Part shown: one piece after another, positions 42,161 through 51,746 of the stretch
Layout of the letters: every line of letters begins with the position of its first letter
Numbering within the stretch: the first letter of the stretch is position 1
DNA from: a virus
Length of the DNA stretch: 64,000 bases
Direction: 5' to 3' (one strand)
IMG/VR virus record: IMGVR_UViG_3300042309_002578
Coordinates: 62,001 to 126,000 of that record
Position numbers and translations under genes: made by a program
The notes under the pieces: generated by a model
Database searches by the model: none
The model's input: the letters and a program-made list of their open reading frames with translations, nothing else
What the model was told of the DNA's origin: nothing

Positions 42161-42653
42161 ATGGCGAGGTCTTATGACATAGCTGATGTAAAAGTCGGCT
42201 ATGTGATAGATGGATTGGGAAAAGTAGAGGAAATATATAGCAACGGAAATGCGCTTCAGTTTAAAATAGATGGTAATTACTACCACGAAAGAGTTGTTAC
42301 AGGTACGTTAAAACTTGCGTACAATAAAAAAGAAATTACCCCAGGAAAACTAGCAAAAATCGTTAATAGTTTCACCAATAGCGACGACATAAAAAATTCT
42401 GGGGACAGCCGACTAATTAAGGCTAAAAAATTAATTGATGTTTATTTTGAGATTAAGGGAAACACCCAAACCTATGTCAAACATTTGGGGTGGGGACTGT
42501 CTAGTGTCAATGCAGAATTTAAGTTTTTGTACGACCAGGGATTTTACAGAGAGGCTGTTGGAGGCTTTGTCCCTAAAAATGCTTTTTTTAAATGCTGGGC
42601 TGATTTACTCAAAAGAGCAAATAGAAAAGGAATTATCTGCAAGGGAAGGATAA
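42161..42653 (+). pseudogene. Hypothetical gene with frameshift in a T-run
   Basis: ATG at 42161 has GAGGAAAA upstream and opens MARSYDIADVKVGYVIDG. The frame keeps good protein sense to FVPKNAF at a run of seven T (about 42583-42589). Removing one T leads to LNAGLIYSKEQIEKELSARE and a stop at 42653, a natural C-terminus; the unshifted frame runs into a terminator hairpin. It is either a slippage mutation, a sequencing error, or programmed frameshifting. The product would be 163 aa; no family recognised. Confidence 0.6.
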
Positions 42654-42675
42654 AAACTTGGTTTTTCATGTCGCA

Positions 42676-42727
42676 ATATTTAAAAATGCTCAAAACAATT
42701 AGCTTTGTTTTGAGCATTTTTAAATAT
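42676..42727 (+). terminator. Bidirectional terminator
   Basis: A perfect 22-bp stem (42676-42697 with 42706-42727) between convergent genes. Confidence 0.85.
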
Positions 42728-42740
42728 CAAGCAGATAGTT

Positions 42741-43481
42741 TTATTCTGGTATTTCCCAGCCAATTTTCCAGTCTATCGCCAAAATTCTTGTGATAGCGTC
42801 TTGTTCGGTTTCTTCGTCGAATTTGACGAATTCGCTAATAGTGTCAGTCCATTTACCTCTAGTCCCAATTATGTGATTAGATATTTTGATCAGTTCAGCG
42901 TTTTTTGCAATTATTGTGTTGCATAAAGATTTTAAAGAATCTGTGAATTCTTGAGAAGATGTGTCTGTAATTCCTGATCTAACAATTTGTTGCGCTACTA
43001 AATTTTGTGAATTTTTGATATTATTTGTTGCCAGATAAGATTCTGCTTCTGGGAGTGTCGTAGAAGCCCATCTATCTCTTTCAGCAGTAGCATACTTGTT
43101 AACTAATTTGTCTGTAAGTTGAGCAGCATAACTGTAAATATTTTTAACTACTTGAGTTTTGGCAGCTATTAAAGTTTGAGGCAACAAAGCAGCCGCTTCT
43201 TTATCTTTAATAACTTGTTCTAATTGTTGATAAACAGCAATTTTGCTAATGTAAACATTGTACTCTTCTACATTTAAATCTAAAGATTCAATAGTACCAT
43301 TATGGTGTATGGTTTGGTGTAGAATCCCTTTGTAGTAATCCAACTGTTTTACATTAACAGGTAAAGTAAAGCTAGGTTCAAACTGCTTAAATAAGTCTAC
43401 AGATAACTTGTGTAAAGTAGTGTTATCGTTAAGGCTTACTTCTTGAGCATCTTGAAAAGGTCTGATAATAAAGTATTGCAT
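42741..43481 (-). CDS. Tail fiber assembly protein-like, 246 aa
   Basis: Lies 2 bp after the collar fiber gene in the same direction, the classical position of a fiber chaperone. The second half has AERDRWASTTLPEAESYL, a long helix, and HIIGTRGKWTDTISEFVKF, resembling the R/K-x-K-W-x-D-x-I end of DUF4376-type assembly proteins. N-terminal 90 residues beta-rich. It may instead be a minor fiber component. Confidence 0.55.
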   Translation of the reverse strand: MQYFIIRPFQDAQEVSLNDNTTLHKLSVDLFKQFEPSFTLPVNVKQLDYYKGILHQTIHHNGTIESLDLNVEEYNVYISKIAVYQQLEQVIKDKEAAALLPQTLIAAKTQVVKNIYSYAAQLTDKLVNKYATAERDRWASTTLPEAESYLATNNIKNSQNLVAQQIVRSGITDTSSQEFTDSLKSLCNTIIAKNAELIKISNHIIGTRGKWTDTISEFVKFDEETEQDAITRILAIDWKIGWEIPE

Positions 43482-43483
43482 TT

Positions 43484-46400
43484 TTATTTTACTTTTATGA
43501 TGAAATTAGACGCTAAAAATGGCTGCATATTGTTGTGAGGTTGACTATCCCCTGTAGGATTCACTGATACTGCAATACCATAATTTATACTTGTTTCAGT
43601 AATATTTGAGCCTCCCCAATCAGTTGTATGTCTTCCCCAAGCATAATCATTTCTAGATCCAGCCCCTCCTGGTTGATATCCGTCACTTCCATCAGGATAT
43701 CCTGGAAAATTAATTTGAACTTGAGTTAAAGTATGGGAATGCCCAGGATCACTAATAGTATGAATATGCGCTCCTGTGGTGCTAGTGTGTCCATGACTAG
43801 GCATTTCATTAGTAGTCAAAGTATGAGTAGCCGCACCCCCAGTAGCTCCTAGTGCGTAATCTCCTCCCGCGCCAAGGAAAACTCTTCCTCGACTATCTGG
43901 CAGACGAACAGTTGTTGTTCCATTACCGCTGTACGGCGCACCTAGCGCGACAAGATCGGCAACAAGTTCTGTGCTAATTTCAGAGCGCAGAACTTCCTGC
44001 CCATGCGCCCATTTCCAGCGAGAGGAAGGGAGTGTGCTTCGGAAATATTTCTCAATCTTGCCAACAGGGATAGCTGCGTCAACCATATCCCGCAATTCTG
44101 CTGTTGTTATTTTATTTTGTTTTAAATCCAAAGCAGATTTTAGAGATTTTGGTGTTATTGCTCTTTTGTCGTCAAGCCCGTCTATCGCTTCTTCATCTGT
44201 TGTCAGTTCCACAAATCCAGGGCTTTCAGTTGTGGCATAAACGCCAGAATCTGTTGGTATTGGGGCTAAAAACCTCGATCTGGTATCAAAATTGAGTTGC
44301 GCCGATCTTAAATCTAGGGTTGAATTTGGGTATAAGAACAGCCTTTCCGTGACAGTAAGCCTCTTAAAAACCTTAGAGTCGCTTTCACCAGAATTTAAGT
44401 TTGTTTCGTCCCCTGTCTTTGTGTCAATTATCTTGTCACCAATAAAATAATTTCCATCCTGATCCATCCCACAGGAATAAACGCGCCCACCATTAGTCTC
44501 TCGTTTCATCTTGGCAACGCTTTCAGCTAGAGTTAAGACCCTAGTATGAAATTTTGGCAATGCTGATGAGTAGTTGTTGTACCCAACCCACTCCCAAGTA
44601 TGTCCAGACGCTCTAATTAATGACGGCTTTATAAACTCAGGATAAATATTCACCTGTTGATTATCTTTTCTGATTAATCTTTCGTTACTGGATGTTTCTA
44701 GTAACTGGATTGTCTGTTCTTCGGGTATTGTTAATGCTAACAATACCGTTTTGGCAGCGATATATGACCTACTTAAAACTGAGTTCGGATCAGGCATATC
44801 CACATTTAGTTGTGGATATAGATCGTCATTTTTGTCGTTGATGCCGTCTGCATTTAAAAGCGAGATATAGTAACTACCAGATGGCAGGACATTTCCTGCG
44901 CTGTCCACACTTTTTACAGACGAAATAAACAGATTTTTATTAATCTGTAAATTTGGCATTTCGTCTGCATTAAATTTTAAAATATAGTTTTCTTGTGGAT
45001 TTCTATTCACACCATCAACTCTAAACCAAAATATTCTATCGTCTGGTTTTCTTTCGTCTGGGTTTCTTTTTATAATAACTGGAAGCGTGTCAATAAGATT
45101 TCTGTTTGTGTAAATATCATTATTAGTATCTAACACATTAAAATAGTGTCCATTGCTATCTGTTCCCACTAAATTCACCGAAGAAACAAGGCGTGCTGAG
45201 TATTCTACATTATCAGCACCAACTACATAAATTAATTCATTTTGTAAAAGCGAGAATGGCGAGATTCTTTGAGGGTTAAATGGTCCATCTATATATATTT
45301 TTGTCGCTGTTGACAAAGATGAAACAAAGCCAGAAATAGCATAATTTAAAACATTGCTAACTATCGGCTTTGGTGGCACTATTTTTGTGATCGTCCCGCC
45401 TGAATCTTGTGGCAGGGCATGATTGCTGTATCCATCAGCAAAGAGCGAAATATCGCCAAAATTTGAACAACTATTTGTGACGCTTAATTCGCCACCGCTT
45501 AAAGTTTTAAAGTGTGTGCCAGCGCAAACAACAAAGCAGGAAACTATCTGCATATAACCATTGTTTATTGCACTAAAGGAAAAATGTCTCCATGTGTCTT
45601 TATATGATTTGCCACCTGGGCTATTAAGATTGACGACAAAAGCTCTTGGATCTGACTGTAAGCTAACATTCGTGAACTGGGATGCAACTATTGATTTTAG
45701 ACCCTGCAACTTGCTGCCGTCGCAGGATATTCCGCACATTCCAAAACGCGATCGCAGAGAACAATTAAATACGTATACAGAACTTCCATTGACGCTATTA
45801 ATGTCTAAAAATCCATCATCGTCTACTGATGTATTGTCTGTTGCCAATGCTGTTATTATTGTCTCCTCGCTGACTGCATCTAGTTCTCCAGCGTTCATTG
45901 GTGGATTTAATGTGTTAGAAAATGCTCTCTCTATTTTTGGGTAATAGCCATAGGATTCATCTGAAAGCTCAAGTGTTGATGCTGGCTCAGTTGCGCTACA
46001 CAGGTGGTGTGTGGTTTTTATGCTTTTGTTGTCGAAAAAAGTTAACCCTGTGATAAGAGAACCGCCTGTCGCCTTAAATATTGCTGTTCTTCCGATACTT
46101 GAATTGTCTGGGGAACACTCGCATTGCAAATTAGGATCGTATGGATTATTTAGCTCCCAGGTTGCTACATCGCCAACGTAGCGCGGAATAATTTTAGTTT
46201 TTCTAAGGTCTGAGGCAACTATAGAGCATCCCCTTGGAATAACAACACCACCTGTTGGCGGATTAAAATACGAATATTTGGTGACAACAACAATGTCGCC
46301 TACCCCACTCCAACTGCCAACAATATTTTTAATCCTGTAACTGCCAGTATTATTAATTGCAGTATCAATTATTGCTCTGCTGCCGTTACCACCAAATATT

Positions 46401-47389
46401 TGCTGCCCAGGCTTTAGTTCTTCGTAGGTCGCATTAGATGTGTTCGCTAAAGTTAAAACCTTAGTTTCTGTGTTGTAAGTTTGTATATTCCCAACTTGAA
46501 GTGGTTGAACAATTTCTGTTTCTAGCGACAGAGGCTGTATCTGTACAAAATCAGAAACACCTGGACGATTATCAACAATATAATTCCCAGGTGCTAAATA
46601 CACAGTAGCTTCATCATAGACATCTATTTGATTATTTGTGTTTGGTCTGTAGCTTCTTCTGGCTACCTCCAGCATAGCCCTTTCTATGGTTCTGAATGGG
46701 CTATATTGATCTGTGCCAGGATTAAGCAATGAATCGTCAGCTTTACCGTTTTTTTCATCAACATAAAAAATGTTACCTCCCGGTTTTGATGAAACTAAAT
46801 TATTGTATCTTTTCCAAAGTTCAAGTTTTAGGGATGATAATGCTTTTGTGTCATCTTCGCCAGCGAAGACATTCTCTTGTGTCGCAATTTTTAGTAACCC
46901 TCCTGTTGATTCATCACCAGAAAAAATATGTCTTAATATTTTAAAAGTTTTTCTGTCTCTGTAGTCATCTACTGTAGTTACTGCGTTTGCAAATGTCGTA
47001 ACTTTTGCCATCACGATTACATTGTTTGGGTATCCAACAGAGTAAGATACAACGCCATTATCACCAACATAAATCCACACTGTCGCGTTGTTTGGCAAAG
47101 CTAAACTACCAGCAACAACATTTATTTTTGTGTTGTTAAGTAATTCAATAGTCCCACCGCTAAATAATATATTTAGTCCAGAACCTGCGGTCACTCGTAA
47201 CGCATTCTCAAAGCTTCTAAAATCTGGCTTTATGTTCCCTGCTTCATTACTTAGAGAACTATCTGACAATCTTTGTAAATGTCCTGGATATTCATCCTCG
47301 TTAGGATCTCTGTCAAATCTTGGTCGTATAAAAGCGTTAAATTCGTCTGGTGTTGGGATAGTCCCGTATTGATAATTTGGTAATGGCAT
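43484..47389 (-). CDS. Tail fiber with collar domain, 1301 aa
   Basis: Receptor-binding fiber. Residues about 200-300 include NIFYVDEKNGKADDSLLNPG, SPFRTIERAMLEVARRSYRP and VYLAPGNYIVDN, a pattern I know from long fiber-like proteins of cyanobacterial myoviruses and typical of a beta-helix start. The middle is beta-rich and unassigned. The end is a phage tail-collar domain: WKWAHGQEVLRSEIS, VRLPDSRGRVFLGAGG, TLTTNEMPSHGHTS, several H-x-H stretches and PHNNMQPFLASNFIIKV. Host range would depend on this protein. Confidence 0.85.
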   Translation of the reverse strand: MPLPNYQYGTIPTPDEFNAFIRPRFDRDPNEDEYPGHLQRLSDSSLSNEAGNIKPDFRSFENALRVTAGSGLNILFSGGTIELLNNTKINVVAGSLALPNNATVWIYVGDNGVVSYSVGYPNNVIVMAKVTTFANAVTTVDDYRDRKTFKILRHIFSGDESTGGLLKIATQENVFAGEDDTKALSSLKLELWKRYNNLVSSKPGGNIFYVDEKNGKADDSLLNPGTDQYSPFRTIERAMLEVARRSYRPNTNNQIDVYDEATVYLAPGNYIVDNRPGVSDFVQIQPLSLETEIVQPLQVGNIQTYNTETKVLTLANTSNATYEELKPGQQIFGGNGSRAIIDTAINNTGSYRIKNIVGSWSGVGDIVVVTKYSYFNPPTGGVVIPRGCSIVASDLRKTKIIPRYVGDVATWELNNPYDPNLQCECSPDNSSIGRTAIFKATGGSLITGLTFFDNKSIKTTHHLCSATEPASTLELSDESYGYYPKIERAFSNTLNPPMNAGELDAVSEETIITALATDNTSVDDDGFLDINSVNGSSVYVFNCSLRSRFGMCGISCDGSKLQGLKSIVASQFTNVSLQSDPRAFVVNLNSPGGKSYKDTWRHFSFSAINNGYMQIVSCFVVCAGTHFKTLSGGELSVTNSCSNFGDISLFADGYSNHALPQDSGGTITKIVPPKPIVSNVLNYAISGFVSSLSTATKIYIDGPFNPQRISPFSLLQNELIYVVGADNVEYSARLVSSVNLVGTDSNGHYFNVLDTNNDIYTNRNLIDTLPVIIKRNPDERKPDDRIFWFRVDGVNRNPQENYILKFNADEMPNLQINKNLFISSVKSVDSAGNVLPSGSYYISLLNADGINDKNDDLYPQLNVDMPDPNSVLSRSYIAAKTVLLALTIPEEQTIQLLETSSNERLIRKDNQQVNIYPEFIKPSLIRASGHTWEWVGYNNYSSALPKFHTRVLTLAESVAKMKRETNGGRVYSCGMDQDGNYFIGDKIIDTKTGDETNLNSGESDSKVFKRLTVTERLFLYPNSTLDLRSAQLNFDTRSRFLAPIPTDSGVYATTESPGFVELTTDEEAIDGLDDKRAITPKSLKSALDLKQNKITTAELRDMVDAAIPVGKIEKYFRSTLPSSRWKWAHGQEVLRSEISTELVADLVALGAPYSGNGTTTVRLPDSRGRVFLGAGGDYALGATGGAATHTLTTNEMPSHGHTSTTGAHIHTISDPGHSHTLTQVQINFPGYPDGSDGYQPGGAGSRNDYAWGRHTTDWGGSNITETSINYGIAVSVNPTGDSQPHNNMQPFLASNFIIKVK

Positions 47390-47401
47390 AATAATAAATT
47401 C

Positions 47402-47839
47402 CTACTCTTGTGTAAAACTCTTTTTGGGTAGTTTCCCAATAAATCTTGTTAATGACTCTTCTGCAATTTTTATGACTTGATCGTTTTTCGGCGCAAAAAT
47501 AAAATTTCTTTTGGGTATTCTATATGTACCACTTATATGGTATATCATGTGGTCTTCAAATTTGATAAAAATTTTACGCCCATCTATATAGAATTTAATT
47601 GAATTTTTACCAGCAAAAGTCTCTTGAAGCTTTCTACTAGTTTTCTTTCTTTTCCAAGTGCCAGATGTTAAGTCACTCCACGGCGATGAATTGTCCAGGT
47701 CTTGCTCCAAATTAAAGGCTTCATCAGTGTTTTTTTTGGCATTGATTGCTACACTATTTAATATGTCTCTTGGATTTGACAACATTGAATCAATTTTCAA
47801 GAGAGACACTAAAACATCTTCTTCTAGCTTAATTTCCAT
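47402..47839 (-). CDS. Tail completion protein, gpS/gpG-like, 145 aa
   Basis: Likely member of the phage virion morphogenesis family (P2 gpS, Mu gpG), which finishes the head-proximal end of the tail. Seen: SSPWSDLTSGTWKRKKTSRK (the P-W-x-x-L-x-x-x-T-x-x-x-K signature), then IYHISGTYRIPKRNFIFAPK, the H-x-x-G...I-P-x-R-x-F step, and an end helix. ATG at 47839 forms CATG with the divergent baseplate start. Confidence 0.65.
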   Translation of the reverse strand: MEIKLEEDVLVSLLKIDSMLSNPRDILNSVAINAKKNTDEAFNLEQDLDNSSPWSDLTSGTWKRKKTSRKLQETFAGKNSIKFYIDGRKIFIKFEDHMIYHISGTYRIPKRNFIFAPKNDQVIKIAEESLTRFIGKLPKKSFTQE

Positions 47840-49067
47840 GTCTAATTTTGTACCTGTAGAAGCACCTAGTATATACCCAGAGAGTCCGCTGTCTTTGTTG
47901 GCGTACATGGAGCAACGCCAAAGAGACGTAAGTGAAGGCATAATTAATGATTTTAACCCATCTTCACCAATTACGGCATTTAATGAGGGAGTTCTTTGGG
48001 CAATATTAGAAATGTTGGCCTATGCAGACAGGATTCCTTTGGCTGCATCTATATTTCATCTGCGAACTGCGGCGATCGCTAGAAGGTTGGGCGAAAAAGC
48101 TCGCGTAACACTAACAATTCAGCTAACAACAACAGTTGCATATTGGGAGCTAAACAAGGGTTATCGAGTAGCAACAAACAGCGCACTTCAGTACGAAACA
48201 GATGAGGCACTTTTTATATATAACGGTGACACCGGAACAGTCAGTGCTACTGCTGTGGGCGACGGAACTCAATACAATCAACCAATTTTAACTGTCAACG
48301 TAATTATAGAAACAAGAGCTTTTTTGCAAAGTATTACAAACTATGAACCTGCTGCTGGCGGCATAGATGCGGAGACTGATCAAGAAGTATTTTCTAGGGG
48401 CTTTGCATCTCTAAGAAGACATAACACTCTTGTTACTGAAGACGACTTTAAACAATATATTGAATTTGAGTTAGGTGATGGGTCTGTTGTCAAAGTTATT
48501 GGTAGATTGGGAGCAGACAAGGCTTCATATATTGCGGGTGCGATACACATCTTCGTTTTAAATCAAGATGGATCTCAAACAAATGATGCCCAAAGAACTG
48601 CGCTTCTAAATAAAATTAGTCCAAGTTTGCCGAGTTTTTTGCAAAACACAGTTTTACCGTCCGTTGGGACTGGGGTATTTGTTTCAAGTATTGAATTTTA
48701 TGATGTTGAATTTGAGATGACGGGAACAATTGTTGCTGGAGATGATCCAGCAACAAGAGCCGCGCAAATTTGGGAAGATTTAACTCTGTATTTAGATCCC
48801 AGAAACTTAAAACCTGGGGAAACCGTAATTTTGTACAATCTTATCTCTATTTGCATAAATGCTGGCATCAAGGATGTGCAAAATTTTAGAGCGTACAATT
48901 ACACGCTTAACGATAGCGGGACTGAAGATTTACAAATATTAGACAGCAATATACCAATGCCAAACGAATGGACATTAATAAGAATGCTTGAAGTTCGGAT
49001 CACATTAATAGACAAAGATGGTAATATTCATGAGTATTTTTACGGCAATGGTGGGAGTCCAGATTAA
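47838..49067 (+). CDS. Baseplate J-like protein, 409 aa
   Basis: Wedge protein of the contractile-tail baseplate. Contains AAIARRLGEKARVTLTIQLT, NYEPAAGGIDAETDQEVFSR, HNTLVTEDDFKQYIEFEL (N-T/R-A-V-T-x-x-D-F-like J signature), VFVSSIEFYDVEFEMTG and NLISICINAGIKDV. ATG at 47838 is preferred; 47907 is an alternative and 47658 would cover the divergent gene. It overlaps the next gene as TAATG. Confidence 0.8.
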   Translation: MSNFVPVEAPSIYPESPLSLLAYMEQRQRDVSEGIINDFNPSSPITAFNEGVLWAILEMLAYADRIPLAASIFHLRTAAIARRLGEKARVTLTIQLTTTVAYWELNKGYRVATNSALQYETDEALFIYNGDTGTVSATAVGDGTQYNQPILTVNVIIETRAFLQSITNYEPAAGGIDAETDQEVFSRGFASLRRHNTLVTEDDFKQYIEFELGDGSVVKVIGRLGADKASYIAGAIHIFVLNQDGSQTNDAQRTALLNKISPSLPSFLQNTVLPSVGTGVFVSSIEFYDVEFEMTGTIVAGDDPATRAAQIWEDLTLYLDPRNLKPGETVILYNLISICINAGIKDVQNFRAYNYTLNDSGTEDLQILDSNIPMPNEWTLIRMLEVRITLIDKDGNIHEYFYGNGGSPD

Positions 49068-50305
49068 TGTCTGAAAAATCGTGGCAATTAAATCGTCCTA
49101 TATATTTGCGATTGCCTAATGAAAGTGGTGCTTATCAGGGCAACGAAATTGTTGATGCAATCACAACTCCGTGGGATGAGCAACTTGTAGACATTAAAAA
49201 TACATTATTGAATTTCAACAATGATTTTATCAACCCCGATACAGCAAGGGTTGATGCCCTTGATTGGTTAGCACAGCTATCTGGTTTTACAGGAGAGTAT
49301 TGGGACACGAACTGGACTGCAGCCATTAAACGAGAACTTATTAAAAATTCTCATACTAAAATTTGGTCGCATAAAGGTACTGTAATGCTTTTGCAGTACC
49401 TACTTGATTTATTTGGGCTTGACGCAGTAGTTTATGCTGAAAACGTATGGTTTATAGGAATTACCGCTATTGGTTCACCTGTTGGGGGTAGAACCCTATA
49501 TTACGCAATAAAATTGTTTATCCCTGGTGCAGAAAATCGGCAATTTTACACGAGGAACTCAAAAGAATGGAAATTTATTGAGCGTTTAAATCGTCTGTAT
49601 ATGCCGTGTTGGTGTGGCAGTATACCAACAAACGGAAACTTTATTCATTATGAAAAATTTATTATTGGTGTTAGTGCTGTCGGAGATCCGATTTGGTCTG
49701 GATCAATTAACAAGAATCCCATAATCACAGTGAATTTTGGGTCGGGAATTGCAATTAATTCGTCTATGCAAATTGGTGCTAATTTCAGTATTGGTTCTGG
49801 TTTTGATACCAGAATTATTCGACCAATTATTGCCAATTTTGGTATTGGTAATTCTACCAATACAACAAAAGTAATAACCTCTAACTTTGGTATTGGTAGT
49901 GGTTTTGATGCCGCAAAAGTAATAACTTCTAATTTCGGTATTGGTTCTGGTTTTGATGCCGCAAAAGTAATAACTTCTAATTTCGGTATTGGTTCTGGTT
50001 TTGATGCCAGAATTATTCGACCAATTATTGCCAACTTTGGTATTGGTAATTCTACCAATACAACAAAAGTAATAACCTCTAACTTTGGTATTGGTTCTGG
50101 TTTTGATGCCGCAAAAGTAATAACTTCTAATTTCGGTATTGGTTCTGGTTTTAATTCATCAAAAGTTATAGTTACTGACTTTGGTATTGGTGGTGGACTT
50201 AGTTCATCAATAACTATAGTTGCTGACTTTGGTATTGGTAATGCCGACAATACAACTAAAGTTATACTTACCAACTTTGGTATTGGTTCTGGCTTTGATT
50301 TATGA
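49067..50305 (+). CDS. Baseplate gpI-like protein with NFGIG repeat tail, 412 aa
   Basis: The N-terminal 200 residues match tail protein I: TARVDALDWLAQLSGFTGEY, WTAAIKRELIKNSHTKIWSH, KGTVMLLQYLLDLFG. The position right after J agrees. From about residue 220 the protein becomes a chain of some twelve repeats around NFGIGSGFDAAKVITS (16 aa), probably beta-solenoid or fiber-like. Such an extension on gpI is unusual and may act as fiber attachment or adhesin. Confidence 0.8.
   Translation: MSEKSWQLNRPIYLRLPNESGAYQGNEIVDAITTPWDEQLVDIKNTLLNFNNDFINPDTARVDALDWLAQLSGFTGEYWDTNWTAAIKRELIKNSHTKIWSHKGTVMLLQYLLDLFGLDAVVYAENVWFIGITAIGSPVGGRTLYYAIKLFIPGAENRQFYTRNSKEWKFIERLNRLYMPCWCGSIPTNGNFIHYEKFIIGVSAVGDPIWSGSINKNPIITVNFGSGIAINSSMQIGANFSIGSGFDTRIIRPIIANFGIGNSTNTTKVITSNFGIGSGFDAAKVITSNFGIGSGFDAAKVITSNFGIGSGFDARIIRPIIANFGIGNSTNTTKVITSNFGIGSGFDAAKVITSNFGIGSGFNSSKVIVTDFGIGGGLSSSITIVADFGIGNADNTTKVILTNFGIGSGFDL
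49735..50300 (+). repeat. Coding repeats, about 48 bp, with a 198-bp duplication
   Basis: Repeats of NFGIGxG every 14-18 residues. A larger block starting AGAATTATTCGACCAATTAT recurs at 49811 and 50009, showing a 198-bp (66-codon) duplication. Confidence 0.9.
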
Positions 50306-50408
50306 ACAACTACTTCCGTGTAGCCTTAAATATGTTTTTGTGCTATTTGTTCGGTATGTAAATAAATTTGATACAATTTTTATATTGAGGGAAAAATAGG
50401 TAAAAATT

Positions 50409-50870
50409 ATGCCAACAAGACAATTATTTGATTCATGGGTAAAGCTAGTAGCGGACACAATGTTTGTAGGAGTAACTGCCCCAGACCCCACAAAGTTTTA
50501 TGCAATTTTATCTAACTCAAACGCAATAAGTCGTGATATGACGATGGCTCAAGTTATTGCACTTGAGTTGCCCACAACAAACGGGTACTCAAGGCAGCCA
50601 TTAGTCTTTACTACTGGCTTTTACAGCAGCGCAAATAAACGCTATGAATTACCAAATTTAAATATAAATTTCGCAGCAAATAATAGCGGGTCATTTCAGT
50701 TTAGAACTCTTGTTATTGTTGCTGATGCAATTTCTACTGTGGGCAATACAACCGGTAAATTGGTTGGATTTAGCACGGAGGACGCAATAGTGACTGTGGC
50801 AGCAAACCAAACACAGCCGTTTGTGATTCCAATCGCAACACTGAACACAGGGTACGTTAATGGAGTGTAG
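50409..50870 (+). CDS. Putative structural protein, 153 aa
   Basis: ATG follows AGGTAAAAATT. Beta-rich with WVKLVADTMFVGVTAPDPTK, FTTGFYSSANKRYELPNLNI, FQFRTLVIVADAIST. It follows the baseplate genes in the same direction, so a tail-tip or fiber role is likely; no family recognised. Confidence 0.55.
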   Translation: MPTRQLFDSWVKLVADTMFVGVTAPDPTKFYAILSNSNAISRDMTMAQVIALELPTTNGYSRQPLVFTTGFYSSANKRYELPNLNINFAANNSGSFQFRTLVIVADAISTVGNTTGKLVGFSTEDAIVTVAANQTQPFVIPIATLNTGYVNGV

Positions 50871-50910
50871 CCAATCAAGTTGATATTGCTATACGTATGG
50901 CGTATAGTTT

Positions 50911-51024
50911 ATGCCAAAAACAATCGCATTATTATTGCCACAACAGACCTTTAATCAAGTATCCTTTTTGTTGCAATCCGTCAATTATACAACAGGGCTT
51001 ACAGCAATAATGTTGGAGAATTAA
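50911..51024 (+). CDS. Possible small protein, 37 aa
   Basis: Frame MPKTIALLLPQQTFNQVSFL to TAIMLEN; no Shine-Dalgarno. Weak support. Confidence 0.25.
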   Translation: MPKTIALLLPQQTFNQVSFLLQSVNYTTGLTAIMLEN

Positions 51025-51059
51025 TTAGGCTAACTCAAAATTATGCGTATAATTACACA

Positions 51060-51095
51060 AAAACGCCATATTCAAAATTTTGAATATGGCGTTTT
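51060..51095 (+). terminator. Hairpin terminator
   Basis: AAAACGCCATATTCAAAA and its perfect complement with no loop bases between; T-rich 3' side. Confidence 0.8.
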
Positions 51096-51243
51096 ATTTA
51101 CCTGAGTATTTGTATTATACATAAATTTAGGCATTATTGAGTTTTGCGTAACATTAGACAATGGCGAGAACGAATATCCGTTTTGCAAATCTAAAAACAT
51201 ATAAAATAACACAAATATAAAAAATAAAAATAACAATTTATGC

Positions 51244-51272
51244 CTGACTTTGTGTGTCATCCAGTGTAATAT
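51244..51272 (+). promoter_or_regulatory. GTTAACC-family promoter (degenerate)
   Basis: CTGACT, 17 bp with TGTGTCATCCAGTG, TAATAT; upstream of 51299. Confidence 0.65.
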
Positions 51273-51298
51273 AGATTTACAAACAAAAAATCAACATC

Positions 51299-51565
51299 AT
51301 GCAAACATCCATTGTATTCATGTCGTCTCCAGTTATTCCTGTAAAAAATCTTTTTAATTTTAGTGCAGTTCCTAGTGACTATTTATTAGCCTGTACGTCA
51401 GATTCTTGTTTTCACAGAGGAAACTTTAATAAAATTGTTGAGCAGTTTAAGTCTATCGCACCTCAAGAATCTGATGTGATTACAGTAAATACGATCCTTT
51501 TTGTTTCGCCAGCGATCGCTAAAATGATTAATGAAAATCCAGAATTAGCACCACAAAGAATTTAA
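51299..51565 (+). CDS. Hypothetical protein, 88 aa
   Basis: Soluble small protein (FSAVPSDYLLACTSDSCFHR, VITVNTILFVSPAIAKMINE); leader AAATCAACATC lacks a Shine-Dalgarno. HIP1 octamer inside. No family recognised. Confidence 0.6.
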   Translation: MQTSIVFMSSPVIPVKNLFNFSAVPSDYLLACTSDSCFHRGNFNKIVEQFKSIAPQESDVITVNTILFVSPAIAKMINENPELAPQRI

Positions 51566-51571
51566 AATCCC

Positions 51572-51746
51572 ATGCTAAATATCGAAAAAACAACAATTGT
51601 CAGGATAGCAAAGATTCTGTGGATCTAATAAATGTGAAATTTGAAAGTGGAACTTTCAAACAAATTAGACCCCATTTTTGGGCGGAGAAGAATACGTACA
51701 AGCGACTTTCCCAGATCAAAAATATGAAGTTGTCACGGTAAATTAA
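51572..51746 (+). pseudogene. Frame-broken gene remnant
   Basis: Protein-like stretches occur in successive frames: MLNIEKTTIVRIAKILW, then DSVDLINVKFESGTFKQI, then GGEEYVQATFPDQKYEVVTV and TAA. Two frameshifts would join them into one small protein of about 55 aa. Tail overlaps the HNH gene end. Confidence 0.35.

Noticed and set aside
42435-42653. Independent 72-codon gene in the second frame
   Set aside because: Only its last 22 codons look like protein, and they continue the frame of the gene at 42161 after a one-base shift.
47658-47837. Upstream extension of baseplate J
   Set aside because: It lies antisense to the well-formed tail-completion gene and adds no J-like sequence.
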